DNA of 63,091 nt from an uncultured Pelagibacteraceae bacterium (GCA_902618565.1 CACNAX010000005.1:1-63091), one strand, 5' to 3'; positions 34,579-47,962 are shown, counted from the first letter of the stretch. Program-made: numbers and translations. Notes: generated from the letters alone by a model not told the origin.

Positions 34579-36339
34579 ATGACTGTTTATTCCGCACCTG
34601 TGAAAGATATGATGTTCTTATTTGAACATCTAAAAGATAATAAAAATTATAACGAAATTGAAAAATATAAAGAAGTCACTTCTGATTTAGTAAAAGATAT
34701 CTTAGAGGAAGCTGCAAAAATTAATGAAGAAATGCTTCTTCCTTTAGCAAAAGCTGGAGACGAAAATCCTTGTGTCTATGAAAATGGAGTAGTTAGAACC
34801 CCTCCAGGTTATAAAGAGGCATATTCAAAATTTATAGAAGATGGATGGGTATCTTTAACTTGTGATCCAAAATATGGTGGTCAAGGAATGCCAAAAACTG
34901 TAAGTGCTTTTTTTGATGAAATGCTTTCATCATCAAGTTTATCTTTTAAATTATATAGTGAATTAAGTATAGGTGCATACAATTGTATTTTGAGTCATGC
35001 AACTGAAGAAATTAAAAACACATATCTTCCTAAAATTGTTGAGGGTAAATGGAGTGGGACAATGTGTTTAACAGAGCCTCAATGTGGAACAGATTTAGGA
35101 TTAATAAAAACAAAGGCAATTAAAAATGAAAATGGTACTTATAATATAAGTGGACAAAAAATCTTTATTACTTCTGGTGACCACGATTTAACTGAAAATA
35201 TTATACACCTTGTTTTAGCAAGAACGCAGGACGCACCAAAAGGAACGAAGGGAATAAGTTTATTTTTAGTACCAAAATATGAAATTAATGATGATGGATC
35301 AATTGGTCCAAGAAACGGCGTCAATACTGTTTCAATTGAATCAAAAATGGGTATTAAAGGTTCACCCGCATGTGTATTAAGTTTTGATGATGCCAAAGGG
35401 TATATGATCGGACCAGAGAACAAAGGCTTAAATTCTATGTTTACAATGATGAACTTAGAAAGAATTGTTGTCGGTATACAAGGATTAGGTCTATCTGAAA
35501 CAGCTTATCAAACTGCTTTAAGTTATTCTAAAGAGAGAAAACAAGGTAAATCAAATAATAATTCTAATGGAGAAACAGATTTAATTATTAAGCACGCAGA
35601 TATTCGAAGAAGTTTATTAAATATGAAGTCTATAATTGAGGGAGAAAGATCCTTATCTTTTTGGATGGCTCAGCAGGTAGATGTAAGCTTAAGTCATAGT
35701 TCAGAGGAAGTAAAAAAAGATGCATCGGATATTGTAGGTCTTATGACCCCAGTAATTAAGTCATTTTTTACAGATATGGGTATGGAAATAACCAATGAAG
35801 CAATTCAGGTTTTTGGTGGCTATGGTTATACCAAAGACCAAGGGATAGAACAATTATTTAGAGATAATAGAATTACACCTATTTACGAAGGAACTAATTC
35901 TGTGCAGGCAATTGATTTTGTATTTAGAAAAATTAGTCAGAAAAAAGTTTTTGAAAATTTTATGAAATATGTAGATACAGAAATTCAAAATTGTTCAAAA
36001 GTAGACAATTTAAATGAACATGTAAAAAAAATATCTGAATTAAAAAATATATTGTCAGATTTCACCGACTGGATATCTCCTAATGGCAATACGCCAAAAG
36101 ACGATATAAGCGCATCATGTAACGATTATTTAAGATTTTTTGGTTATTTTTGTCTTTCATTTATATGGCTAAAAACAATGAGAAAAAGCTATGAAAATTT
36201 GGAAAACAATAAAGAGTTTTATGAAGATAAATTAAATACAGGAAATTATTATTTTGACAAAATTTTGCCTAGAGCTGAGAGCCATTATAAATCTGCTATT
36301 TCTGGTAGTAAATATACTATGAGCGCAAAATTTAACTGA
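34579..36339 (+). CDS. dmdC: 3-methylmercaptopropionyl-CoA dehydrogenase (acyl-CoA dehydrogenase family)
   Basis: 586 residues, the length of the DmdC/large acyl-CoA dehydrogenase branch rather than the 380-residue short form. Visible: GTMCLTEPQCGTDLGLIKTKA near 155 (FAD/substrate), GIKGSPACVLSFDDA, VFGGYGYTKDQGIEQLFRDNRITPIYEGTNSVQAID near 410 with the catalytic Glu of YEGTN. It would oxidise methylmercaptopropionyl-CoA to methylthioacryloyl-CoA. The assignment rests on position: dmdB and dmdA follow at once (TGATG overlap with dmdB). A general fatty acyl-CoA dehydrogenase is the alternative. Confidence 0.87.
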   Translation: MTVYSAPVKDMMFLFEHLKDNKNYNEIEKYKEVTSDLVKDILEEAAKINEEMLLPLAKAGDENPCVYENGVVRTPPGYKEAYSKFIEDGWVSLTCDPKYGGQGMPKTVSAFFDEMLSSSSLSFKLYSELSIGAYNCILSHATEEIKNTYLPKIVEGKWSGTMCLTEPQCGTDLGLIKTKAIKNENGTYNISGQKIFITSGDHDLTENIIHLVLARTQDAPKGTKGISLFLVPKYEINDDGSIGPRNGVNTVSIESKMGIKGSPACVLSFDDAKGYMIGPENKGLNSMFTMMNLERIVVGIQGLGLSETAYQTALSYSKERKQGKSNNNSNGETDLIIKHADIRRSLLNMKSIIEGERSLSFWMAQQVDVSLSHSSEEVKKDASDIVGLMTPVIKSFFTDMGMEITNEAIQVFGGYGYTKDQGIEQLFRDNRITPIYEGTNSVQAIDFVFRKISQKKVFENFMKYVDTEIQNCSKVDNLNEHVKKISELKNILSDFTDWISPNGNTPKDDISASCNDYLRFFGYFCLSFIWLKTMRKSYENLENNKEFYEDKLNTGNYYFDKILPRAESHYKSAISGSKYTMSAKFN

Positions 36340-37967
36340 TGAATAAATATAATCAGAACTTAGATAAAAATCCTTCAAATTATGTCCCGTTAACACCGCT
36401 TAGCTTTCTAGAAAGAGCAAAAGACATTTATCCAAATTATGAGGCTTTAGTATATGAAACAAAATCTTTCACATGGACTGAAGTATTTAACAGGTGCACC
36501 AAATTTGCAAGTGCACTAGAGAAAATTGGTATTGTTGAAGGAGACACAGTTTCAGTTATGACCTTTAATACTCCAGAGATTTTTGAAGCACATTATTCTG
36601 TTCCTATGACAGGAGCCGTTTTAAATACAATTAATTCAAGACTTGATGCAAAAACTGTTGCTTATATTTTAGAACACAGTGAAGCAAAAGTATTAATAAT
36701 AGATAGACAATTGCATGCAGTTGCAGAAAAGGCTTTATCAACTTTAAAAGAAAAACCAATCGTAATTGATGTTCAAGATGATTTTGCTGACCAATCCTTG
36801 TTAAAAAAAATTGGAGATAGAGAATATGAGGAATTTTTAAGCACTGGTGATGAAAATTATATTTGGAAAAAACCAAAGGATGAATGGCAAGCAATTTCTT
36901 TAAGTTATACGTCTGGAACAACTGGAAATCCAAAAGGTGTTGTTTATCATCATAGAGGTTCTTATTTAATGTCAACAGGTAGTGCTGTTGCTTGGAATAT
37001 GCCAAATAGATTAAATTTTTTAACAGTTGTACCAATGTTCCATTGTAATGGATGGGGGTACCCGTGGACAATACCAATGTTAAATGGAAAAACAGTTTGT
37101 TTAAGAGCTATTGATGTAAAAAAAATATTTGAATTAATTGAAAAGCACGACATTACCCATTTTGGAGGTGCACCTATTGTACTTAATATGATAACAGGTG
37201 CATCACAAAATGATATCAAAGAATTAAAAAACAAAGTTTATGTTTTAACTGCTGGAGCACCACCTCCAAGTATTATTTTCAAAAAAATGAAAGCATTAGG
37301 ATTTGAGGTAATGCATGTCTATGGTTTAACAGAAACATATGGACATGTTTTACAATGTGCTTGGAATGATGAATGGAATGGTTTTGAAGAAGACAAAATT
37401 AATGAAATTAAAGCAAGACAAGGTGTGAGATTTCCAAACACAGAAGGAGTGGTTGTTTTAGATCCAGAAACTATGAAACCCGTGCCTATGGATGGAGAAA
37501 CCATTGGCGAGATAATGATCAAAGGTAATGTTGTTATGAAAGGGTATTTTAAAGACAAAGAGGCCACTGAAAAGGCTATGAAAGATGGATGGTTTCACTC
37601 TGGTGATTTGGCAGTCATTTATCCAGATGGATACATCAAGGTTAAAGATAGGTCGAAAGATATTATTATTTCAGGTGGAGAGAATATATCTTCAATCGAA
37701 ATCGAAAACACACTTTCTAAGCACCCAGCTGTTTCAATTGTTGCTGTAGTAGCAAAACCAGATGAGAAATGGGGAGAAGTTCCATGCGCATTTATAGAGA
37801 AAGTGGCAGATAAAGAGACAAATGAAAAAGAATTAATCGATTTTTGTAGAGAAACTCTAGCAGGGTTCAAAATTCCAAAAAAAATAGACTTCTGTGAACT
37901 TCCAAAAACATCAACAGGTAAAATCCAAAAATTTGAATTAAGAAAAAGAGCTAAGGAACTTACTTAG
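36339..37967 (+). CDS. dmdB: 3-methylmercaptopropionate-CoA ligase (AMP-forming acyl-CoA synthetase)
   Basis: 542 residues of the adenylate-forming family. P-loop SYTSGTTGNPKGVVYHHRG near 190, MFHCNGWGYPW near 230, VYGLTETYG near 327, GWFHSGDLAVIYPDGYIKVKDRSKDIIISGGENISSIEIEN near 410 and C-terminal Lys in PKTSTGKIQKFELR. It activates 3-methylmercaptopropionate, the product of DmdA, with CoA. The name follows from the context dmdC-dmdB-dmdA and the short/medium-chain ligase features. It starts on the last base of dmdC. Confidence 0.88.
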   Translation: MNKYNQNLDKNPSNYVPLTPLSFLERAKDIYPNYEALVYETKSFTWTEVFNRCTKFASALEKIGIVEGDTVSVMTFNTPEIFEAHYSVPMTGAVLNTINSRLDAKTVAYILEHSEAKVLIIDRQLHAVAEKALSTLKEKPIVIDVQDDFADQSLLKKIGDREYEEFLSTGDENYIWKKPKDEWQAISLSYTSGTTGNPKGVVYHHRGSYLMSTGSAVAWNMPNRLNFLTVVPMFHCNGWGYPWTIPMLNGKTVCLRAIDVKKIFELIEKHDITHFGGAPIVLNMITGASQNDIKELKNKVYVLTAGAPPPSIIFKKMKALGFEVMHVYGLTETYGHVLQCAWNDEWNGFEEDKINEIKARQGVRFPNTEGVVVLDPETMKPVPMDGETIGEIMIKGNVVMKGYFKDKEATEKAMKDGWFHSGDLAVIYPDGYIKVKDRSKDIIISGGENISSIEIENTLSKHPAVSIVAVVAKPDEKWGEVPCAFIEKVADKETNEKELIDFCRETLAGFKIPKKIDFCELPKTSTGKIQKFELRKRAKELT

Positions 37968-38032
37968 ATTTCTTTCAAATAAACAACTTACTTTCTTTAC
38001 AAATAGATAAAAAGATGACACTAAGCTAAAAA

Positions 38033-39142
38033 ATGAAAAACTTTTCTATTGCAAAATCAAGAAGACTTAGAGGTACGCCTTATACATCAAGAATTGAAAA
38101 ACAAGGTGTTACAGCTTACACAATATACAATCATATGTTGCTTCCTGCTGCATTTGGTTCTTTAGAAGACTCATATCATCATTTAAAAGAGCATGTTCAA
38201 GTTTGGGATGTGGCTGCTGAAAGACAAGTAGAGATTACTGGAAAAGATGCTGCAAAATTGGTTCAACTTATGACTTGTAGAGATCTTTCGAAATCAAAAG
38301 ATGGAAGATGTTATTATTGTCCAATCATAGATGATAATGCTGGATTAATTAATGATCCAGTTGTTCTAAGATTTAATGAGAATAAATGGTGGGTTTCTAT
38401 TGCAGATACGGATGTAATCTTATTTGCAAAAGGATTGGCAATTGGAAATAAATTTGATGTAAATATTATCGAACCCGAAGTTGACATTATGGCTGTGCAA
38501 GGGCCTAAATCTTTTAAATTGATGGAAAAAGTTTTTGGAGAAAAGATAACAAAATTAAAATTTTTTGGTTTTGATTATTTTGATTTTGCTGGAGCCAAAC
38601 ATTTAATTGCTCAATCAGGATGGTCTAAACAAGGTGGATATGAAATTTATGTAGAGAATAATGAGGCGGGATTAAAACTATACGATCATTTATTTGAAAT
38701 TGGAGATGAGTTTAATATTAGAGCAGGATGTCCTAATTTAATTGAACGTATCGAAAGTGGATTACTTTCTCAAGGAAACGATATGGACAATGGAGACAAC
38801 CCATACGAATGTGGCTTTGATAAATATATTAATATTGATAGTGATGTTGAATTTTTAGGAAAAGAGCAATTAAAAAAAATAAAGTCTGAAGGAATTAAAA
38901 GAAAACTAATGGGCGTTAAAATTGATACTGATAAAATAAGCGTAACTGGTTCAATGAATTTAACAGATGAAAAAAATAATATAATCGGAGAACTACGATC
39001 AGGTTGTTACAATCCAACTTTTAAACAGGTAATTGGTATAGCTATGATAAAAAAACCATATTTTGAAGCAAAGCAAACATTCAAAATTGATATAAATGGC
39101 AATAGTTTTAACGGAACAGTTTGCGATTTACCTTTCATTTAG
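38033..39142 (+). CDS. dmdA: Dimethylsulfoniopropionate demethylase DmdA
   Basis: 369 residues of the GcvT/aminomethyltransferase fold. It transfers a methyl group from DMSP to tetrahydrofolate, giving 3-methylmercaptopropionate. The N-terminus ([20 protein letters not shown]), [37 protein letters not shown] and the closing CDLPFI are nearly the same as the crystallised Pelagibacter ubique DmdA as I remember it, and set it apart from GcvT. A 65-base gap separates it from dmdB; I saw no riboswitch-like structure or Shine-Dalgarno sequence there. DMSP is a main reduced-sulfur and carbon source for SAR11, which lacks assimilatory sulfate reduction. Confidence 0.96.
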   Translation: MKNFSIAKSRRLRGTPYTSRIEKQGVTAYTIYNHMLLPAAFGSLEDSYHHLKEHVQVWDVAAERQVEITGKDAAKLVQLMTCRDLSKSKDGRCYYCPIIDDNAGLINDPVVLRFNENKWWVSIADTDVILFAKGLAIGNKFDVNIIEPEVDIMAVQGPKSFKLMEKVFGEKITKLKFFGFDYFDFAGAKHLIAQSGWSKQGGYEIYVENNEAGLKLYDHLFEIGDEFNIRAGCPNLIERIESGLLSQGNDMDNGDNPYECGFDKYINIDSDVEFLGKEQLKKIKSEGIKRKLMGVKIDTDKISVTGSMNLTDEKNNIIGELRSGCYNPTFKQVIGIAMIKKPYFEAKQTFKIDINGNSFNGTVCDLPFI

Positions 39143-39156
39143 TATAAATCTTTAAA

Positions 39157-40167
39157 ATGACTAATATAGCTATCATCGGTGCAACCGGTAATGTTGGAAG
39201 AAAGACACTAGAAGTTATAGAAAAAAAGGATATTAAATTTAATAACCTTTTTTTAGTAGCTTCTTCTAATAGTGCTGGAAAAAAAATAAGTTTTAAGGGC
39301 AAAGATTATGAAGTCCATGATCTTGAAAAATACGATTTTTCAAATGCAAATATAACTTTTTTTGCAGCAGGTGGTAAAATTGCAGAACAATATGCAGAAA
39401 GTGCAGCAAAATTAACAACTGTAATTGATAATTCTAGTTTTTTTAGAATGGATCCTGACGTTCCACTTATTGTACCTCAAGTGAATGCAGAAAAAATTAA
39501 TGAAATGAAAAAAAATATTGTGGCAAATCCTAACTGCTCAACAGCTCAGTTAGTATTAGCTCTTAAACCATTACATGATTTATATAAAATAAAAAGAGTA
39601 ATAGTTTCCACCTATCAATCTGTTTCTGGAGGCGGAAAAGCACCTATGGATGAATTGATTGAACAAACTAAATCTTATCTTGATGGAAATTCTGTTGAAT
39701 CTAAAAATTTTACTAAACAAATAGCTTTCAATATCATTCCTCACATTGATGTTTTTTCGGATGATGGATACACAAAAGAAGAATTGAAAATGACTAATGA
39801 AACAAAAAAAATACTGGACAATAATATAGAGCTAACAGCTACGTGCGTTAGAATTCCTGTTCTTGTATCACATTCAGAATCAGTAAATATAGAGTTTGAA
39901 AATCCTTATTCTCTAGAACAAATCAGAGAAGCATTAAATAATGCTGATGGTTGTAGCGTTATAGATAAAAGAGAAAATGGAGGATATAGTACACCAATAG
40001 AAGCAACTGGTAGTGATGAAACATTTATCTCAAGAATTAGAGATGATAAAACAAAAGAGAATTCAATTAATTTGTGGATCGTTTCAGATAACCTCTTAAG
40101 AGGCGCCGCATTAAATTCTGTTGAAATTGCAGAAACAATAATGAAAGCAAATCAAAATGGAAAATAA
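39157..40167 (+). CDS. asd: Aspartate-semialdehyde dehydrogenase
   Basis: 336 residues; NADPH reduction of aspartyl phosphate to aspartate semialdehyde, for lysine, diaminopimelate, methionine and threonine. GATGNVGRKTLEVI (Rossmann) at residue 8, catalytic Cys in VANPNCSTAQLVLALKPL near 128, TYQSVSGGGKAPMDEL near 152, and the His of RIPVLVSHSESV near 240. It ends inside the sdhC gene (11-base overlap), so it is transcribed with the succinate dehydrogenase genes. Confidence 0.96.
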   Translation: MTNIAIIGATGNVGRKTLEVIEKKDIKFNNLFLVASSNSAGKKISFKGKDYEVHDLEKYDFSNANITFFAAGGKIAEQYAESAAKLTTVIDNSSFFRMDPDVPLIVPQVNAEKINEMKKNIVANPNCSTAQLVLALKPLHDLYKIKRVIVSTYQSVSGGGKAPMDELIEQTKSYLDGNSVESKNFTKQIAFNIIPHIDVFSDDGYTKEELKMTNETKKILDNNIELTATCVRIPVLVSHSESVNIEFENPYSLEQIREALNNADGCSVIDKRENGGYSTPIEATGSDETFISRIRDDKTKENSINLWIVSDNLLRGAALNSVEIAETIMKANQNGK

Positions 40168-40537
40168 TCCTTTATCTCCTCATATTCAAATTTATAGATG
40201 GCATGTATCATCTTTAGTTTCAATATCTCATAGAATTACAGGAATAATAAATATATTAGCAATAACTTTAATTTGTATCTTTTTTATTTTTTTTTCATTT
40301 AGCGAAGGAAGTCATGAATTTATAAAATTATTCCTCCAATCTTTTATTGGGAAATTTTTCATCTTGGGTATTACATGGTCTTTTAGCTTTCAAATCTTAA
40401 GTGAGATAAGACATTTAATTATGGATTTTGGTTATGGATTTGAGTTAAAAACCACTAAAATTACTGGCTTAATTGTAATATTTGGATCTTTTATATTAAC
40501 CGTTTCAATTTATTTAATAGGACGAAATTTATTTTAA
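40157..40537 (+). CDS. sdhC: Succinate dehydrogenase cytochrome b subunit SdhC, haem ligand replaced
   Basis: 126 residues, three membrane helices, anchors SdhAB and helps bind ubiquinone. The start is fixed by the family N-terminus PLSPHIQIYRW. Ser22 and Arg26 in SISHRITG match the quinone-contact Ser27 and Arg31 of E. coli. The helix ending EIRHLIMDFGYG is conserved, but the axial haem b ligand (E. coli His84, seven residues before the conserved Arg-His His) is Gln79 here. His25 (E. coli His30 position) and His86 remain. Confidence 0.92.
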   Translation: MENNPLSPHIQIYRWHVSSLVSISHRITGIINILAITLICIFFIFFSFSEGSHEFIKLFLQSFIGKFFILGITWSFSFQILSEIRHLIMDFGYGFELKTTKITGLIVIFGSFILTVSIYLIGRNLF

Positions 40538-40866
40538 TGAGAGCAGTAACAAAAAAATGGGTATTTTTAAAAGTGAGTTCTCTCATATTAGTACCTTTGA
40601 TGTTATGGTTTGCTTTAAATTTGGTTAGTATTTATGACAAAAGCTACTTAGAGATATTAACTTTTCTAACTTCTCAACCTTCAAAGTTTATATTTAGTCT
40701 TTTTCTTATTTTTGCTTACTTTTTCTCGGCATTAAGCATCAGCGAGGTTTTTGAAGACTATATTAAAGATGAAAAAATCAAAAATGCCGCAAACAAAGCT
40801 TTAAATTTTTTTGCTATAACAATTCCTTTAATTACAATATTTGCGGTATTTAAAATAACTATATGA
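40537..40866 (+). CDS. sdhD: Succinate dehydrogenase membrane anchor SdhD, without any His
   Basis: 109 residues with three hydrophobic helices. The EDY motif (Asp74-Tyr75) that supplies the quinone-contact Tyr is kept. The axial haem ligand of the family (E. coli His71, twelve residues before the Tyr) is Phe63, and the protein contains no His at all. Position between sdhC and sdhA, size and EDY motif secure the identity. It overlaps sdhC by one base and sdhA by four. Confidence 0.88.
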   Translation: MRAVTKKWVFLKVSSLILVPLMLWFALNLVSIYDKSYLEILTFLTSQPSKFIFSLFLIFAYFFSALSISEVFEDYIKDEKIKNAANKALNFFAITIPLITIFAVFKITI

Positions 40867-42638
40867 AATCTTATAATATTATAGATCATGAATACGATGT
40901 TGTTGTCCTTGGTGCTGGAGGTTCTGGCCTAAGAGCTGCGGTTGGCTTAAGTGAAGCTGGATTAAAAACTGCATGCATTTCTAAAGTCTTTCCAACCAGA
41001 AGTCATACATCAGCTGCCCAAGGTGGAATTTCAGCAGCCCTTGGAAACATGGGAGAAGACGATTGGCGTTGGCATATGTACGATACTGTAAAAGGAGCAG
41101 ATTGGTTAGGCGATCAAGATAGTATTGAATATTTGTGTAAGGAAGCACCAAAAGCAGTACTAGAATTAGAAAAGTATGGTGTTCCTTTTAGTAGAACAGA
41201 AGATGGAAAAATTTATCAAAGACCATTTGGTGGAATGACAAAAAATTATGGAAATGGAATTGTACAAAGAACTTGTGCTGCAGCAGACAGAACTGGTCAT
41301 GCAATTCTCCATACATTATATGGTCAAGCACTTAAACATAATACAGAATTTTTTATTGAATATTTTGCATTAGACTTAATTATGAAAGATGGACAATGCA
41401 AAGGTTTAATTGCTTGGAATTTAAATGATGGAACAATTCATCGTTTTAGATCTCACATAACAATTATAGCCACAGGGGGATATGGAAAGGTGTATTACTC
41501 AGCAACATCTGCACATACTTGTACTGGTGATGGTAATGCAATGGTATTAAGAGCTGGATTACCTCTTCAAGATATGGAGTTTGTACAATTTCACCCAACA
41601 GGAATATATGGACACGGAACACTTATTTCTGAAGGTGTAAGAGGTGAAGGTGGATATTTGGTAAACTCTAAAGGTGAAAGATTTATGGAGAGATATGCTC
41701 CCAACGCTAAAGATCTTGCATCGAGAGATGTAGTTAGCAGATCAATGTCTATTGAAATCAATGAGGGAAGAGGAGTTGGTAAAGATCAAGACCATGTTCA
41801 TTTATATTTAAGTCATTTAGATAAAAAAGTTATTGAAGATAGATTGCCAGGCATTACTGAGGCAGCAAGATTATTTGCAAATGTAGATGTAACCAAAGAA
41901 CCGATACCAGTTGTTCCAACAGTTCATTATAATATGGGTGGTATACCAACAAATTATAAAGCCGAAGTTTTAACAGTAAATGGATCTCAAAAAACAGTCG
42001 CAGGTTTGATGGCGATTGGTGAGGCTGCGTGCGTATCTGTTCATGGAGCAAATAGATTAGGTTCAAATTCACTTATTGACTTGGTTGTTTTTGGAAGAGC
42101 AGCAGCAAAGAGAGCAGCGGAATTGGTAAAACCTGGAACGCCTCACGAAGAAGTTAATGAAAGCGAAACTGAAAAATGTCTAAATAGATTTGATAAACTA
42201 AGGTATGCAGAGGGAGATAATGGAACTGCTGAACTTAGACTGGCGATGCAAAAAACAATGCAGTCTAAATGTGCTGTATTTAGAACTGAAAAGAATCTTA
42301 AAGAGGGTGTAGATGAGATCAGAAAAACATATGACGGCATGGAATCGATTTCTGTTAAAGATAAATCGTTGGTATTCAATACTGATTTAGTTGAGACTTT
42401 AGAATTTGATAATTTAATTAGACAAGCGATAACAACTGTAGATTCAGCATATCACAGAAAAGAAAGCAGAGGAGCTCATGCTCGTGAAGATTATCCAAAA
42501 AGAAATGATGAAAAATTTATGAAACATACATTATCTTGGTGTGATGGAAAAAATACTAAAATTGAATACAGAGATGTACATACTTCAACATTAACAAATG
42601 AAGTCCAATATTTTCCTCCACAAGAAAGAGTGTATTAA
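40863..42638 (+). CDS. sdhA: Succinate dehydrogenase flavoprotein subunit
   Basis: 591 residues; oxidises succinate to fumarate with covalent FAD. The Rossmann motif [13 protein letters not shown] is at 14, and the FAD-linking His is in [10 protein letters not shown] near 47. The substrate loop [11 protein letters not shown] is near 240, the active-site Arg in [10 protein letters not shown] near 285, and [11 protein letters not shown] near 395. It begins within the last bases of sdhD and shares its last base with the sdhB start. Confidence 0.97.
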   Translation: MKSYNIIDHEYDVVVLGAGGSGLRAAVGLSEAGLKTACISKVFPTRSHTSAAQGGISAALGNMGEDDWRWHMYDTVKGADWLGDQDSIEYLCKEAPKAVLELEKYGVPFSRTEDGKIYQRPFGGMTKNYGNGIVQRTCAAADRTGHAILHTLYGQALKHNTEFFIEYFALDLIMKDGQCKGLIAWNLNDGTIHRFRSHITIIATGGYGKVYYSATSAHTCTGDGNAMVLRAGLPLQDMEFVQFHPTGIYGHGTLISEGVRGEGGYLVNSKGERFMERYAPNAKDLASRDVVSRSMSIEINEGRGVGKDQDHVHLYLSHLDKKVIEDRLPGITEAARLFANVDVTKEPIPVVPTVHYNMGGIPTNYKAEVLTVNGSQKTVAGLMAIGEAACVSVHGANRLGSNSLIDLVVFGRAAAKRAAELVKPGTPHEEVNESETEKCLNRFDKLRYAEGDNGTAELRLAMQKTMQSKCAVFRTEKNLKEGVDEIRKTYDGMESISVKDKSLVFNTDLVETLEFDNLIRQAITTVDSAYHRKESRGAHAREDYPKRNDEKFMKHTLSWCDGKNTKIEYRDVHTSTLTNEVQYFPPQERVY

Positions 42639-43411
42639 TGGTTCAATTAAATTTACCACAAAACTCAAAAGTTAATAAAGGTAAATATTTTAAAGACAAA
42701 ACCGGTTCAAAGAATATCAGAAAAGTAAATGTTTATAGATGGGATCCATCAACTGGAGAGAACCCAAGAATAGACACATATGAAGTAGACATGGATAATT
42801 GTCCATCTAAAGTTTTAGACATACTAAATAAAATTAAAAACGAAATTGATCCAACACTTGCATATAGAAGATCTTGTGCGCATGGAGTTTGTGGCTCTTG
42901 TGCAATGAATATGGGTGGAAAAAATGGTCTTGCATGTACTAAGCCACATACAGAAATTAAGGGAGATATAGATATATACCCTTTGCCTCACTTAAAAGTA
43001 AAAAAAGATTTAATAGGAGACTTAAGTGGATTATATAAACAATACCAATCCATTGAACCTTGGTTAAAAAATAATTCAAAAAGTGAAACAACAGAAATTC
43101 ATCAATCTCCAGAAGATAGAGCTAAACTTGATGGAGCTTATGAATGTATAATGTGTGCTTGTTGTTCTACCTCATGTCCTAGTTATTGGTGGAATGGCGA
43201 TAAGTATTTAGGTCCTGCAGTTTTATTACAAGCTTATAGATGGATAATGGATAGCAGAGACGAAGATAGAAAGGAAAGACTTCAAAAGGTTGCAGATGAA
43301 CTTAAGCTTTATAGATGCCACACGATTTTGAACTGCACTAACGCATGTCCAAAAGGATTAAATCCAGCAAAAGCTATTGCTGAGATAAAGAAAATGCTTG
43401 CAACCACATAA
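42638..43411 (+). CDS. sdhB: Succinate dehydrogenase iron-sulfur subunit
   Basis: 257 residues carrying the electron path from FAD to quinone. 2Fe-2S Cys in [19 protein letters not shown] and ACTK (near 70-90); 4Fe-4S and 3Fe-4S ligands in [16 protein letters not shown] (near 170) and [17 protein letters not shown] (near 228). The quinone-site Trp (SYWW) is kept. With the altered SdhC/SdhD the electron path past the 3Fe-4S cluster may run without haem. Confidence 0.97.
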   Translation: MVQLNLPQNSKVNKGKYFKDKTGSKNIRKVNVYRWDPSTGENPRIDTYEVDMDNCPSKVLDILNKIKNEIDPTLAYRRSCAHGVCGSCAMNMGGKNGLACTKPHTEIKGDIDIYPLPHLKVKKDLIGDLSGLYKQYQSIEPWLKNNSKSETTEIHQSPEDRAKLDGAYECIMCACCSTSCPSYWWNGDKYLGPAVLLQAYRWIMDSRDEDRKERLQKVADELKLYRCHTILNCTNACPKGLNPAKAIAEIKKMLATT

Positions 43412-43431
43412 TTACTTATTTAAATACATCC

Positions 43432-45892
<2,461 letters not shown>

Positions 45893-45895
45893 TTA

Positions 45896-47056
45896 ATGAA
45901 TATTCACGAACACCAAGCAAAGAATATACTTAGAAAATATGGAGCTAAAGTTCCGGATGGAGTTTATGCTCTAGATGTAAATGAATTATTGGAAAAAGCT
46001 AAAAATCTTAAAACTGATAAATATGTGTTGAAAGCACAAATTCATGCTGGAGGCAGAGGTAAAGCTGGTGGAGTTAAAATAGTAAATGATTTAAAAAGTC
46101 TTGAAACAGAGGCAAAATCCTTGCTTGGAAAAAAATTAATCACTCATCAGACAGGACCTAGCGGAAGAATTGTTAAAAGATTATATGTCGAAGTTTCATC
46201 TAACATTGATAAAGAATTTTATTTGTCTTGTGTTGTAGATCGTGCGAGCTCAAAGATAGCTTTTATCTCAAGTGATCAAGGGGGTATGGATATAGAAGAA
46301 GTCGCAATCAAATCTCCTGAGAAAATTTTAACAACAAAAGTAGATTTAGATAACGAAATATCTGATGAAAATTGTAATAAAATAATAAGTATTTTTAATT
46401 TAGATGAAGAAACAAAAGAACAAGGAATTAGTCTAATCAAGTCCATATACAAATTATTTATAGAAACCGATGCTAATTTAATCGAAATTAATCCTTTAAT
46501 TTTAACAAAAGAAAAAGAGTTGATTTGTTTAGATGCAAAAATGAATTTTGATGGAAATGCTTTATTCAGACATCCAGAGCTAATTGAGTTGAGAGACCTC
46601 AATGAAGAAGAAGAAACAGAGATAGAAGCTAGCAAGCATGATTTGGCATATATTAAACTTGATGGAACAATTGGATGCATGGTTAATGGAGCTGGGCTTG
46701 CGATGGCAACTATGGACATAATTAAATTACATGGAAAGGAACCAGCAAATTTTTTAGATGTTGGTGGAGGGGCTTCTAAAGAAAAAGTGGCAGCTGCTTT
46801 TAAAATAATTTTATCAGATAAAAATGTTAAAGGAATATTGATTAATATTTTTGGCGGAATAATGAGATGTGATGTTCTTGCCCAAGGTGTTGTGGATGCA
46901 GCAAAAGAAATAAAAATGAATGTTCCTTTAGTTGTAAGATTGGCCGGAACAAATTTTGAAGAGGGAAAAAAAATACTTGATAATTCAGGTCTTGAGTTAA
47001 TTTCTGCTTCTGATTTATCAGATGCTGCTAAAAAAATTGTAGAGGCTATTAAATAA
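45896..47056 (+). CDS. sucC: Succinyl-CoA synthetase beta subunit
   Basis: 386 residues with an N-terminal ATP-grasp domain ([35 protein letters not shown] near 45) and C-terminal ligase domain ([20 protein letters not shown] near 280; [15 protein letters not shown] near 320). Makes ATP or GTP from succinyl-CoA with SucD. The next gene begins directly after the stop codon. Confidence 0.97.
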   Translation: MNIHEHQAKNILRKYGAKVPDGVYALDVNELLEKAKNLKTDKYVLKAQIHAGGRGKAGGVKIVNDLKSLETEAKSLLGKKLITHQTGPSGRIVKRLYVEVSSNIDKEFYLSCVVDRASSKIAFISSDQGGMDIEEVAIKSPEKILTTKVDLDNEISDENCNKIISIFNLDEETKEQGISLIKSIYKLFIETDANLIEINPLILTKEKELICLDAKMNFDGNALFRHPELIELRDLNEEEETEIEASKHDLAYIKLDGTIGCMVNGAGLAMATMDIIKLHGKEPANFLDVGGGASKEKVAAAFKIILSDKNVKGILINIFGGIMRCDVLAQGVVDAAKEIKMNVPLVVRLAGTNFEEGKKILDNSGLELISASDLSDAAKKIVEAIK

Positions 47057-47932
47057 ATGTCAGTTTTAGTTAATAAAAACACAAAGTTAATTTGCCAAGG
47101 TTTTACGGGTAGTCACGGAACTTTTCATTCAGAGCAAGCAATTAAATATGGAACAAATTTAGTTGGAGGAGTTACACCAAAAAAAGGTGGTCAAACTCAT
47201 CTAGATAGACCAGTATTTAATACAGTAAAGGAAGCAGTCGATGAAACTGGTGCCAACGCAACTATGATTTATGTTCCTGCGAAATTTGCATCCGCAGCAA
47301 TCATAGAGGCCATTGAAGCTAACTTAGAATTAATCGTTTGTATCACTGAGGGTATACCAGTTCTTGATATGATTAAGGTCAAAAAAAAGTTACTTAATTC
47401 AAAATCAAGATTAATCGGTCCCAATTGTCCAGGGATAATTACGCCTGATGAATGCAAGATCGGAATAATGCCAGGAAATATACATAAAAAGGGTTCTGTT
47501 GGTATTGTATCAAGATCTGGAACTTTGACCTATGAGGCTGTCGCACAAACTACAGAGAATGATTTGGGACAATCAACATGTATAGGTATAGGTGGTGATC
47601 CAATAAATGGTACGAACTTCATTGATTGTTTAGATTTATTTTTAAAGGATGAGGAAACTAAATCAATTTTAATGATTGGCGAAATAGGAGGATCAGCTGA
47701 AGAAGAAGCAGCTGAATTTGTAAAAAATCATGAAATAAAAAAACCCATGGTTGGTTTTATTGCAGGTGTTACAGCACCACCGGGTAGAAGAATGGGACAT
47801 GCAGGCGCCATAATATCAGGTGGCAAAGGCAGGGCCAAAGATAAGATCAAAAAAATGGAAGATTGTGGTATAGAAGTTGCCACATCCCCTTCAGAAATTG
47901 GAAAAACATTGTTAAATAAATTGTCCAATTGA
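47057..47932 (+). CDS. sucD: Succinyl-CoA synthetase alpha subunit
   Basis: 291 residues. CoA-binding [15 protein letters not shown] at 14 and GGVTPKKGG near 38; ligase domain with [20 protein letters not shown] near 122 and the phosphorylated His in [10 protein letters not shown] near 248. It abuts sucC and precedes sucA by 30 bases. Confidence 0.97.
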   Translation: MSVLVNKNTKLICQGFTGSHGTFHSEQAIKYGTNLVGGVTPKKGGQTHLDRPVFNTVKEAVDETGANATMIYVPAKFASAAIIEAIEANLELIVCITEGIPVLDMIKVKKKLLNSKSRLIGPNCPGIITPDECKIGIMPGNIHKKGSVGIVSRSGTLTYEAVAQTTENDLGQSTCIGIGGDPINGTNFIDCLDLFLKDEETKSILMIGEIGGSAEEEAAEFVKNHEIKKPMVGFIAGVTAPPGRRMGHAGAIISGGKGRAKDKIKKMEDCGIEVATSPSEIGKTLLNKLSN

Positions 47933-47962
47933 AAACAAAATTTAGTATTATATTAAAATAAA

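Noticed and set aside
36631..37077. Minus-strand 148-residue frame in dmdB
   Set aside because: Leu/His-rich shadow of the plus-strand gene; no independent evidence.
37968..38032. A SAM or other riboswitch before dmdA
   Set aside because: The 65 bases are A+T-rich with no stable stems and none of the SAM-II/SAM-V consensus bases I know.
46276..47082. A 268-residue open frame on the minus strand across sucC
   Set aside because: It is fully inside the well-conserved sucC gene on the other strand and shows no motif; long antisense frames arise from codon bias in A+T-rich genes.
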